Shown piece by piece: positions 61,513-64,000 of a DNA stretch of 64,000 nucleotides. The stretch is from Rapana venosa. Lineage: Eukaryota; Mollusca; Gastropoda; Neogastropoda; Muricidae. Numbering within the stretch: the first letter of the stretch is position 1; every line of letters starts with the position of its first letter. The DNA lies in contig CM054157.1 of NCBI GenBank assembly GCA_028751875.1, forward strand, positions 48,889,482 to 48,953,481, read 5' to 3'. The translations under genes and the position numbers were made by a program. Under the pieces are notes generated by a model that worked only from the letters and a program-made list of their open reading frames with translations, had not been told where the DNA came from and made no database searches.

Positions 61513-63665
61513 AAAAAAACTGATAGAGAGCACATAATAATAGTAATGATGATATTGATAATAATGATAATAATAATGATGATAATAACAACAGCAACAA
61601 CTTCTTCTTCCTTCTTTGTCATGTTTCTCCAAGGGGAGGTTTGACATTGATGAGCCTTCTCCATCTCTCTGTTTTGAGCTTCCTCCTTATTTATACCCCT
61701 TTCTCTAAGATCATCTGCAATACAGGCAGCCCAGGTCTTGCTAGGTCTTCCCTTTAGTCTCTTCCCATCCACTACGAAGTTCATTGCTCTTTTTATCATG
61801 TGGTGGTCTGCTTTCCGTTGAACGGGCCCAAACCAGTGCAGTCTATTGGTACTAGCTACAGACTTCAGATCATCAACTTTGCACATTCTAAACAACAACT
61901 TCAGCATAGCAAAATATCCTAGTAATACGGGGCTCAAAGTGCATCAAACATGCCCACACACACAAAAACTAACTACAACCAAATACATAAACAACAGACA
62001 GAGTTCTACTCAAGACTCTTAGCTTGCCATTTGCAGCTTTCTATGAAAACAAGCCCAAAAAATCTTAAACCTGACTTCTGAAGACACCAAGAGTTTAACT
62101 ATTCCTTAGAGAGGATGGAGGAGCATTCCAGTGAACTGGGACGTACCACAAAGAACATCTGGCGGCCATCTTTGTGCGGCAGAAGGAAGAGGCGGAGGAT
62201 GGTGGTGAAGGGAATTTTGTAGTCGAAGGTTTTGCCGTGCAGCTGTAGAAAGCTGGGGTACATTTTGATGTCGTACCGCCCTCTGAAACATCCAAGCATG
62301 ATACACTGGCTATGGTGGAGGAAGCTGGTTGCAAAATCTTCAGTGGTTGCTTCCACGGTGTACAAGACTACGGGATAGGTGAAGGTGAGATAGTGAAAGG
62401 TAAGGAAAAGTTTTATGTGTGGAGGGTACACGTGGGTGGATGGGTGTGTGTGTGTGTGCATGGGGGGGGGTTAGTGGGTGCTAGTGAGTGTGTCTGTGTG
62501 TTTGTGTGCGGATAAGTGTATGCATGTCTTCCTGCACGCATGCATGCAAGGTGCTTCTGCACACGCATGTGTGTGCTTCTTGTAGCTATATTGTGTCTAT
62601 ATGCGTGTCTTTCTGTTACCTTATACTTTTAATCCCTACCTACACCCCCCCCCCCTCCACTTTCTTTTAAAAAAACCAAGTAAGTTCAATTCCAAACTGT
62701 ATCCCTGAAGTCAGAATGCAGCTACCTTAACACTATCCCTACGTTAAGGGAGAGAACCCCTCTTTCCCAGTACACATGCACTGTGCTCATTTTGTATTCT
62801 ACCGTAACCCAGTAGTGGGTGATAACGGAGGGAAGGGCTAGTAGATGGTTGGTTTCCCTATAGCGGGTTACCCGTAGGGAAAAGGTTAATTGTGGGAGGG
62901 GAAAAGAACGGTTGCATACACAAAAATCTCACCATTGGTGAACCTCGGATTTATAGCCAAGGAACAACAACATTAACAACAACAAAAATCATACACTCAT
63001 TCTTTTAAGAATTCTTTCAAGGGGGGACGGGATGGCCTAGTGGTTAGAACATTGCGCTCACAATCTGATGACCCGGGTTCGATTCCCGTTCAAGGGGATA
63101 TTTTCCCCTGGAGTTAAGATCAGTGCAGACTCCACTCTCCCCTAAAGTCCTTCGGATGAGACCATAAACCGAGGCCCCGTGTGCTAACGCACGCAGAACA
63201 TCTTTGCGCACACGTTAAATCCTGTTCCGCTTTTCATAAGAGTAGGCCATTGTGTGCCGGCGGGAACAGATGACAGAATTTACAAAACCGCATACACACG
63301 GGGACTGGATGTAAAAAAAGCACATAAGTGCTTATTTCACTATCCTCGATATAAAAGATAAAAAAGAAGGAAACGAAAAATGGACCACCACACAGCACAC
63401 AAATTCAACATAACTCAAGTCAAGGGTCCAGGGCTAAAATTATCACATCCCTTTCTTTTACCAAGTCCAAGTGTGGTCAGTTCCTGCTATAATCAGCACC
63501 AGCTGGCCTGGAATGGATAGCAGCTGAGAGTAGCTGAAAGTGGGGGAAACTGACAGCTGGGGGTACCAACCTTGGCGTGAGACACTGCACTTCAGACAAA
63601 ATGACAACAGCGTCTCCGGTGGCTTGAATAATGTCTGCGCAGTTCAGCACTTGCTTGTAGAAATC
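37096..63665 (-). CDS. SSRP1: SSRP1 (FACT complex subunit), last twelve coding exons, 5' end outside window
   Basis: Structure-specific recognition protein 1 pairs with SPT16 in FACT, the nuclear histone chaperone that handles H2A-H2B during transcription and replication. Minus-strand exons: 63571-63665, 62147-62282, 59665-59768, 55499-55627, 53040-53261, 50489-50561, 49192-49330, 48161-48206, 45204-45387, 43400-43594, 41815-42093, 37096-37197. All have GT/AG borders, and the phases join without a break into 567 residues. Order: middle (PH-like) domain ([55 protein letters not shown]), an acidic Asp/Ser/Glu-rich segment, an HMG box ([20 protein letters not shown]), then a basic/Ser-rich tail ending GGSDE, like the vertebrate ...GSDE terminus. 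N-terminal exons lie beyond 64000. Identity is certain. Confidence 0.96.
37198..37780. other. SSRP1 last intron, proximal part
   Basis: Unique sequence with a weak tRNA-like SINE remnant ('CCTCAACTCAAGATCATGAG', about 37427-37485) and A-rich runs. No exon found. Confidence 0.4.
37783..38148 (-). mobile_element. SINE-E, full length
   Basis: From 'TAAGTCAAGAGATTTCTCTG' to 'TACCTCTAGACCACCGATCC'. Confidence 0.82.
38158..38455 (-). repeat. Repeat F
   Basis: 'GGCCTTTCAGTATAAACAGC', 'TAGGAATTCCCTCTTTTCTA', 'GACTTGTCAGGCAGTAGTG'. Confidence 0.7.
38493..38562 (-). mobile_element. L2-type LINE 3' terminus (fragment)
   Basis: 'AATAATGTATGGAATTTATA', 'AGCGCTGAATCTTGTAAAG', 'CAAATCAAAGCACTCAGATG'. Confidence 0.65.
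38582..38802 (-). mobile_element. SINE-A, head missing
   Basis: 'TATTGAGGATAATGGAATAA' to 'TACAGTCTCCTCCGAAGGAC'. Confidence 0.78.
38958..39305 (+). mobile_element. SINE-A, full length
   Basis: 'GGGGGACGGGAAAGCCTAGT', B-box GGTTCGATTCC, core 'AAAGTCCTTCAGGAGACTAT', tail and (AATAA)n. Confidence 0.85.
39385..39775 (+). mobile_element. LINE 3' end with long (GAA)n tail
   Basis: Encodes [38 protein letters not shown] and [18 protein letters not shown]; ends in about 90 bp of GAA/GAC repeats. Confidence 0.85.
39897..40540 (-). mobile_element. SINE-B, interrupted
   Basis: 39897-40157 carries the B tail and core ('TACAGTCTAACCCGAAGGAC'). After a foreign stretch (40158-40440, 'CAAGTCAAAAACACTTTAAT' and CA repeats) the head resumes with 'AACTCCAGGGGAAGATTCCC'. 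Confidence 0.65.
40669..41070 (+). mobile_element. SINE-E, full length, well preserved
   Basis: 'TTGGTGGTCTAGAGGTAACG', 'GGTGGTTCAAATCCTG', core 'GTCTTTCGGATGAGACGATA', end 'TCTCGTGACTTAAAGTGGTA'. Confidence 0.85.
41168..41492 (+). repeat. Repeat F, directly after SINE-E
   Basis: 'GTCAAACGCTCAGACAGCAA', 'AGGGAATTCCTAGCACAGAA', 'TTATACTGAAAGGCCTCC'. Confidence 0.72.
41520..41786 (+). mobile_element. SINE-C next to an SSRP1 donor site
   Basis: Head 'GATAGTTCAGTGCTCAGAGC', deleted around the second half of the 5S part, normal body and 3' end. Ends 28 bp from the exon end at 41815. Confidence 0.8.
41815..42093 (-). CDS. SSRP1: SSRP1 exon: HMG helix 3 and basic tail
   Basis: Encodes [20 protein letters not shown] (HMG helix 3), then a Lys-rich disordered tail with [18 protein letters not shown], conserved as 'FKSKEFVSSDESSS' in vertebrates. 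The donor is about 28 bp from the end of a SINE-C copy. Confidence 0.95.
42484..42893 (-). mobile_element. SINE-B, full length
   Basis: From 'CTCAGCTAGAGCTCTGAGGT' through 'TATAGTCTCATCCGAAGGAC' to 'TCTAACCACCAGGCTATCCC'. Confidence 0.82.
42894..43053 (-). repeat. Repeat H
   Basis: 'CACAGCTGTCAGTTTCCCCC', 'CGCACTTGGACTTGGTAAAA', 'CCCTGGACCCTTGACTGAGT'. Confidence 0.7.
43090..43303 (-). mobile_element. SINE-A, head missing
   Basis: 'TTTTCTATCAAGGATAATGG' to 'TATAGTCTCATCCGAAGGAC'; about 97 bp from the SSRP1 HMG exon donor. Confidence 0.8.
43400..43594 (-). CDS. SSRP1: SSRP1 exon: HMG box
   Basis: 195 nt, phase 0 at both ends. Encodes [20 protein letters not shown] and [20 protein letters not shown], helices 1 and 2 of the HMG-box DNA-bending domain; helix 3 is in the next exon. 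Confidence 0.96.
43700..43918 (-). mobile_element. SINE-A, head missing, followed by SINE-B
   Basis: 'TTTTATATCGTGGATAATGG' to 'CTCATCCGAAGGACTTTTAC', then SINE-B tail begins. Confidence 0.8.
43920..44460 (-). mobile_element. SINE-B with nested LINE
   Basis: From 'AAATGGCGAGATTTAGCAAA' to 'CTAACCACTAGGCTATCCTG', interrupted at 44163-44343 by a GAA-tailed LINE end. Confidence 0.78.
44163..44343 (+). mobile_element. Second LINE family 3' end with (GAA)n tail, inside a SINE-B
   Basis: Encodes [36 protein letters not shown] then a GAA run. Unlike the other GAA family in sequence. It separates the two halves of the minus-strand SINE-B at 43920-44460. Confidence 0.7.
44595..45005 (-). mobile_element. 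SINE-D, full length
   Basis: 'GGCTAGAGCTATGAGGTTCA' through 'GGCAGGTCTGCACTTGAAGT' to 'CAGTCTTAACCACTCGGCTA'. Confidence 0.8.
45204..45387 (-). CDS. SSRP1: SSRP1 exon: acidic to basic linker
   Basis: Encodes [19 protein letters not shown], an Asp/Ser stretch and then the Lys/Arg/Glu helix [19 protein letters not shown] that precedes the HMG box. Phase 0 exit. Confidence 0.93.
45456..45960. mobile_element. TTAA-flanked MITE in SSRP1 intron
   Basis: TTAA at 45452-45455 and 45961-45964. Ends CTCTCAGAGGACGGC / GCCATCCTGAGTGAG imperfectly inverted. Contains two 'GCTATAGCGGAT' words near the left end. Confidence 0.55.
45966..46127 (-). repeat. Repeat G
   Basis: 'GCACTCTGACTCACTCATCA', 'ACCTGGGAATCACTGTGAGA', 'GCAGCCATACTCTGACTTCA'. 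Starts next to a TTAA MITE. Confidence 0.68.
46128..46350 (+). mobile_element. SINE-A, head missing
   Basis: 'AATCCTTCGGATGAGACTAT' to 'CCATTATCCTCGATATAAAA'. Confidence 0.8.
46349..46450 (+). repeat. Repeat H
   Basis: 'CCTGCTATAATCAGCACCAG', 'GAGTAGCTGAAAGTGGGGGA'. Confidence 0.68.
47028..47262 (+). mobile_element. SINE-A, head missing
   Basis: 'AATCCTTCGGATGAGACTAT' to 'TCCTCGATATAAAAGAATAA' and (AATA)n. Confidence 0.8.
47468..47640 (+). mobile_element. Leu-headed SINE, 5' half
   Basis: 'GGTGGCAGGATGGTTAAGAC', 'CCGTGAGGTTCTGGGTTCCA', core 'TTTCAGATGAGGCAAAAAAC'; replaced after 'CACACAGAACA' by an L2 3' end. Confidence 0.75.
47640..47890 (+). mobile_element. L2-type LINE 3'UTR and terminus
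   Basis: From about 'GCACTTATACTCTACTTGAG' through 'TTGCATGCGTGTGAATGATT' to 'AGCGCTATATAAATTCC' and a long (ATT)n. Inserted in a Leu-headed SINE. Confidence 0.7.
48161..48206 (-). CDS. SSRP1: SSRP1 micro-exon: [16 protein letters not shown]
   Basis: 46-nt exon encoding [13 protein letters not shown], matching the 'ESFNPGEEEEDVAEEFDSN' block of vertebrates. Borders AG/GTGAGT, phases fit both neighbours. Too short for ORF calling. Confidence 0.9.
48258..48563 (+). repeat. Repeat F
   Basis: 'AACGGTCAGACAGCAACTAA', 'GAGGGAATTCCTGGCACAGG', 'TTATACTGACAGGCCCCCC'. Confidence 0.72.
48764..48990 (+). mobile_element. SINE-A tail, with tandem second tail end
   Basis: 'CATCTTGCGCACATGTTAAA' to 'CCTCGATATAAAAGAATAAA'; a second 'CATTATCCTCGATATAAAAG' follows at about 48966. 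Confidence 0.72.
49015..49175. repeat. C-rich tract next to SSRP1 exon 49192-49330
   Basis: Repeated CCCCCCC and CCCAC words; it ends about 15 bp before the exon's donor side, so the intron begins G-rich on the coding strand. Confidence 0.85.
49192..49330 (-). CDS. SSRP1: SSRP1 exon: acidic segment, first part
   Basis: Encodes [36 protein letters not shown] and an Asp run ending SSG. Corresponds to the 'DSDED..HDAYLERMKEEGK' part of vertebrate SSRP1. Confidence 0.94.
49438..49657 (-). mobile_element. SINE-A, head missing
   Basis: 'TTCTTTTATATCGAGGATAA' to 'TATAGTCTCATCTGAAGGAC'. Confidence 0.8.
49870..50200 (+). mobile_element. Two or three SINE-A tail fragments in tandem
   Basis: 'GGATGACAAAAGTTACAAAA'...'CATTATTCTCAACATAAAAG', then 'GCACATGTTAAAACCCATTC', then 'GGGAACAGATGACAGAATTT'...'TTATTCCATTATTCTTGATA'. 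Confidence 0.68.
50262..50462 (+). repeat. Repeat G
   Basis: 'TCCTCTGAAATCAGAGTATG', 'CTCACAGTGATTCCCAGGTG', 'CCCCCAGGGTGTTAAGCTGG'. Ends about 27 bp from an SSRP1 donor. Confidence 0.7.
50489..50561 (-). CDS. SSRP1: SSRP1 exon: [20 protein letters not shown]
   Basis: 73 nt. Encodes [20 protein letters not shown] then GGSL. Acceptor 'TTGCAG', donor GTGAGT. Confidence 0.94.
50700..50920 (+). mobile_element. SINE-A, head missing
   Basis: 'ATCCTTCGGATGAGACTATT' to 'TATCCTCGAAATAAAAGAAT'. Confidence 0.8.
50930..51395. other. SSRP1 intron, unique AT-rich
   Basis: No recognisable element between the SINE-A at 50700 and a short B-tail fragment at about 51400. Confidence 0.4.
51438..52000 (+). repeat. 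Repeat G interrupted by repeat I
   Basis: 'TCCTCTAAAGTTTGAATACA' to 'CCCCCAGGGTGTT', then repeat I (51600-51977), then 'AAGCTGGGGAACAC', the missing end of repeat G. Confidence 0.72.
51600..51977 (-). repeat. Repeat I, second copy
   Basis: Same ends as copy one, inserted in a repeat G. ORF conserved with few substitutions ([20 protein letters not shown]). Looks young. Confidence 0.78.
52018..52555 (-). pseudogene. Decayed partial copy of SSRP1 exon 53040-53261, split by a SINE
   Basis: 52021-52065 resembles the donor side of the real exon plus intron flank ('ACTTTTCGATACCAACA' vs 'ACTTTTCGATGCCGACA'). 52488-52555 continues with 'TGCCTGACTTGGTC' and 'AGTCGAAGGA'. The two halves overlap by the 16-bp target duplication of the inserted SINE. 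The donor position reads GTGTGT instead of GTATGT. Similarity fades after about 52555, so it cannot encode the exon. Confidence 0.75.
52066..52487 (+). mobile_element. tRNA-headed SINE inside the SSRP1 exon relic
   Basis: A-box region 'TTGATGCAGTGGTTAGCACC', B-box GGTTCAAATCC. Flanked by a perfect 16-bp direct repeat 'ACAGTTGTAGACAATG'. A head type not seen elsewhere in the window. Confidence 0.75.
52604..52760 (+). mobile_element. Leu-headed SINE, 5' half
   Basis: 'GGTGGCAGGACGGTTTAGAC', 'GAGGTTCTGGGTTTGACTCC', 'CAGTTTGACAGGAAAATCAA', then degraded core. Confidence 0.72.
53040..53261 (-). CDS. SSRP1: SSRP1 exon: [13 protein letters not shown]...NFVGIEK
   Basis: Encodes [40 protein letters not shown] and [20 protein letters not shown] decayed partial copy of this exon lies in the following intron near 52018-52555. 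Confidence 0.96.
53289..53478 (-). mobile_element. SINE-C, 5'-truncated
   Basis: From 'GGTAAAGGTGTCCCATAACC' to 'GTGAACTGGGGGACTGTACT'; the 5S/tRNA head is missing. Confidence 0.8.
53593..53624. repeat. 32-base G homopolymer
   Basis: Uninterrupted G run at the start of a SINE-B; its true length may be limited by sequencing. Confidence 0.9.
53622..54345 (+). mobile_element. SINE-B with nested SINE-C
   Basis: Head 'GATAGCCTAGTGGTTAGAGC' directly after a 32-base G run, core 'TCAAACGAGACTATAAACC', the SINE-C at 53817-54114, then the B tail ending 'GCTCTAGCTGAGGAACGAAA'. Confidence 0.8.
53817..54114 (-). mobile_element. SINE-C nested in a SINE-B
   Basis: Full-length reverse-complement copy. It interrupts the SINE-B at 'GAGCATCTT', and SINE-B sequence resumes at 54114 with 'TCTTGCGCACACATT' ('TCTT' may be duplicated). 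Confidence 0.82.
54560..55470. repeat. Minisatellite in SSRP1 intron, unit about 20 bp 'GTCAAGTCAACTCAGGCCAG'
   Basis: About 0.9 kb of imperfect tandem copies built from AAGTCA, AACTCAGG and CCAGGTC words. Higher-order repeats (groups of about 100 bp) are visible between 54780 and 55020. It stops close to the donor of the SSRP1 exon at 55499. Confidence 0.92.
55499..55627 (-). CDS. SSRP1: SSRP1 exon: [17 protein letters not shown]...ITVPGSFMG
   Basis: Encodes [20 protein letters not shown] and [18 protein letters not shown]. Its donor GTGAGT is about 25 bp from the end of a roughly 0.9-kb minisatellite in the next intron. Confidence 0.95.
55712..56050 (-). mobile_element. SINE-A, full length
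   Basis: From 'TATATCGAGGGATAATGGAA' to 'CCACTGGGCTATCCCACCCC'; in the SSRP1 intron. Confidence 0.85.
56305..56380 (-). mobile_element. L2-type LINE 3' terminus (fragment)
   Basis: (AAT)n, 'GGAATTTATATAGCGCTGAA', 'CAACAAATCAAAGCGCTTT', abutting a SINE-A fragment. Confidence 0.65.
56390..56550 (-). mobile_element. SINE-A fragment
   Basis: 'TTTTGTCATCTGTTCCCACT' to 'TATAGTCTCATCCGAAGGAC'. Confidence 0.75.
56700..57450 (-). mobile_element. SINE-B, interrupted by repeat G
   Basis: B tail and core at 56700-57002 ('TATAGTCTCATCCGAAGGAT'), then foreign sequence including a repeat G copy (57138-57335), then head side 'CAGTACTGATGATAACTCCA'. Confidence 0.6.
57138..57335 (+). repeat. Repeat G
   Basis: 'TCCTCTATAGTCGGAGTATG', 'CTCACAGTGATTCCCAGGTG', 'CCCCCCAGAGTGTTAAACTG'. 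Confidence 0.7.
57468..58571. mobile_element. piggyBac-like element, 1.1 kb, with apparent transposase remnant
   Basis: Flanked by TTAA (57464-57467, 58572-58575). Termini CCCTAGTGGCGC and GCGCTACTAGGG are inverted with one mismatch, and CCCTAG-type ends at TTAA are typical of piggyBac. Palindromes CCGGAATATTCCGG occur near the left end. A plus-strand frame (about 57936-58100) reads [20 protein letters not shown], which resembles the '(E)xIVxETNRYA' part of piggyBac transposases; the rest of the catalytic domain is missing, so this is a deletion derivative. Confidence 0.78.
58593..58886 (+). mobile_element. SINE-C, full length
   Basis: 'GGGACGGGATAGCTCAGTGG', 5S-like 'AAGTTAAGCAGCGTCGAGCG', 'GTTGGATGGGTGACCG'. 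Just right of the piggyBac-like element. Confidence 0.85.
58969..59623. mobile_element. TTAA-flanked MITE with a long hairpin
   Basis: TTAA at 58965-58968 and 59624-59627; ends CTCAATGATG / ACTCCATTGAG partly inverted. Arms 58983-59004 and 59024-59045 pair at 21 of 22 positions around a 19-nt loop. Non-coding. Confidence 0.6.
59665..59768 (-). CDS. SSRP1: SSRP1 exon: [20 protein letters not shown]
   Basis: Encodes [20 protein letters not shown] then [13 protein letters not shown], matching vertebrate SSRP1. Donor GTGAGT in phase 2. Confidence 0.96.
59775..59870. repeat. CA-rich microsatellite next to SSRP1 exon
   Basis: CACACA with CATGCACA words starting about 7 bp from the acceptor of exon 59665-59768. 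Confidence 0.88.
59866..60110 (+). mobile_element. SINE-A, head missing
   Basis: 'ATCCTTCAGATGAGACTATA' to 'CCTCGATATAAAAGAATAAA' and (AATA)n. Confidence 0.8.
60144..60424 (-). mobile_element. SINE-C
   Basis: From 'GGTAAAGGTGTTCCCATAAC' to 'TCTGACCACTGAGCTATGC'. Slightly diverged. Confidence 0.8.
60579..61287. mobile_element. TTAA-flanked MITE with subterminal palindromes
   Basis: TTAA at 60575-60578 and 61288-61291. Ends CCTCTTAACTGCC / GGCAGTCTAGTGG are imperfectly inverted. Subterminal 'GCACCCTATATGCC' is inverted as 'GGCGTATAGGGTGC', and CCCCGGAAAATTTCCGGGG is palindromic at 61253-61271. No coding sequence. Confidence 0.7.
61439..61508. repeat. (CAGA)n(GA)n microsatellite
   Basis: GCAGACAGACAGACAGAC then about 35 bp of GA and an A run. 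Confidence 0.92.
61598..61890 (-). mobile_element. LINE 3' end, (GAA)n type
   Basis: Antisense of [39 protein letters not shown]; preceded on the plus strand by (AAT)- and TTC-rich simple repeat. Confidence 0.85.
62147..62282 (-). CDS. SSRP1: SSRP1 exon: [20 protein letters not shown]
   Basis: Encodes [20 protein letters not shown] and [20 protein letters not shown], near-identical to vertebrate SSRP1. Acceptor 'TTTCAG', donor GTACGT. Confidence 0.96.
62731..62885. mobile_element. Small (155 bp) TTAA MITE inserted in a SINE
   Basis: Flanked by TTAA (62727-62730, 62886-62889). Inner ends CACTATCCCTACG / CGTAGGGAAAAGG match as inverted repeats with 3 mismatches. Removing it plus one TTAA restores SINE tail-B sequence ('GCTACCTTAATTGTGGG'). 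Confidence 0.75.
63025..63370 (+). mobile_element. SINE-A, full length, well preserved
   Basis: 'GGGACGGGATGGCCTAGTGG', B-box GGTTCGATTCC, core 'TTCGGATGAGACCATAAACC', tail 'CACGGGGACTGGATGTAAAA'. Best single template for the family in this window. Confidence 0.88.
63419..63563 (+). repeat. Repeat H next to an SSRP1 donor
   Basis: 'TCAAGGGTCCAGGGCTAAAA', 'CCAAGTCCAAGTGTGGTCAG', 'CTGAAAGTGGGGGAAACTGA'. Ends about 8 bp from the exon end at 63571. Confidence 0.72.
63571..63665 (-). CDS. SSRP1: SSRP1 exon: DFYKQVLN...QCLTPR
   Basis: Encodes [18 protein letters not shown] and [14 protein letters not shown] of the middle domain. The donor GTTGGT lies about 8-10 bp from the end of a repeat H copy. 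Confidence 0.94.
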
Positions 63666-63939
63666 CTTGGAAAAGAAAAAACAAAGAAAAGAAAAGAAGA
63701 GTAACATTTAAAGTATGTGTATGTTGTTTTTATTTATATATTTAAAAAAAGAAAACAAAACCCAAATTTAAAGTATGTATCTGTTTGTTTTTGAAAAGAA
63801 ACCAAAACCAAAAGTATGTATCTGTTAGTGTTTTGGTTTTTTATTTATTTAAAAAGAAACAAAACCAATATTTAAGGTATGTATCTGTTGTTTTTATTTA
63901 TTTATTTAATGTATCTGTTGTTTTTATTTATTTTTTTTA

Positions 63940-64000
63940 TTTTATTCCTTTATTTCAAGAATAATGGAATAAGTACTCCAGGTGCTTTTTTACATCCAGT
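63940..64000 (-). mobile_element. SINE-A tail, cut by window edge
   Basis: 'AAGAATAATGGAATAAGTAC', 'GGTGCTTTTTTACATCCAGT'. Confidence 0.75.

Overview
This window is eukaryotic DNA: spliced genes with GT/AG introns, no prokaryotic gene packing, abundant CA/TG and GAA microsatellites, and very dense SINE and LINE debris. The three genes (CD2BP2, PISD, SSRP1) are conserved animal housekeeping genes. The repeats (tRNA-headed SINEs sharing a core with 'TTCGGATGAGACTATAAACC', L2/CR1-like LINE ends finishing in (ATT)n, LINE ends finishing in (GAA)n) suggest a marine invertebrate, most likely a gastropod mollusc. That taxonomic guess is inference.

Layout. Positions 1-8378 (minus) hold the N-terminal three coding exons of CD2BP2, the 52K protein of the U5 snRNP; its GYF-domain exon(s) lie left of the window. 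A 321-bp divergent promoter (8379-8699) separates it from PISD (mitochondrial phosphatidylserine decarboxylase, plus strand, 8700-23252). I can assemble PISD as seven exons in consistent phase, from a basic mitochondrial presequence to the autocatalytic LGST site and stop codon. From 23253 to 37095 there is no gene: the PISD 3' flank, SINEs, two LINE families, two TA-flanked MITEs, a TTAA-flanked element and a 52-bp minisatellite. SSRP1, the HMG-box subunit of the FACT histone chaperone, runs on the minus strand from beyond the right edge to its stop codon at 37096. Its last twelve coding exons are visible in consistent phase. PISD and SSRP1 are convergent.

The rest is a nested record of transposition. 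At least five SINE types recur. A and B share a tRNA-like head and core but have different 3' tails. Some A/B bodies carry a second, Leu-type tRNA head. C has a tRNA A-box fused to a recognisable piece of 5S rRNA. D and E have other tRNA heads. Six TTAA-flanked, inverted-terminus (piggyBac-like) elements include one with what looks like a transposase remnant and one sitting in a SINE with its TTAA target duplicated.

The items most worth a second look are the tRNA/5S chimeric SINE, the head and tail swapping among SINEs, the TTAA-element set, the SSRP1 3'UTR minisatellite whose motif includes the stop codon, a decayed SSRP1 exon copy split by a SINE, and an inverted LINE copy carrying flanking DNA as a 3' transduction. 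No database search was possible; family names are from motif recognition, and repeat boundaries are approximate (about 5-20 bp).
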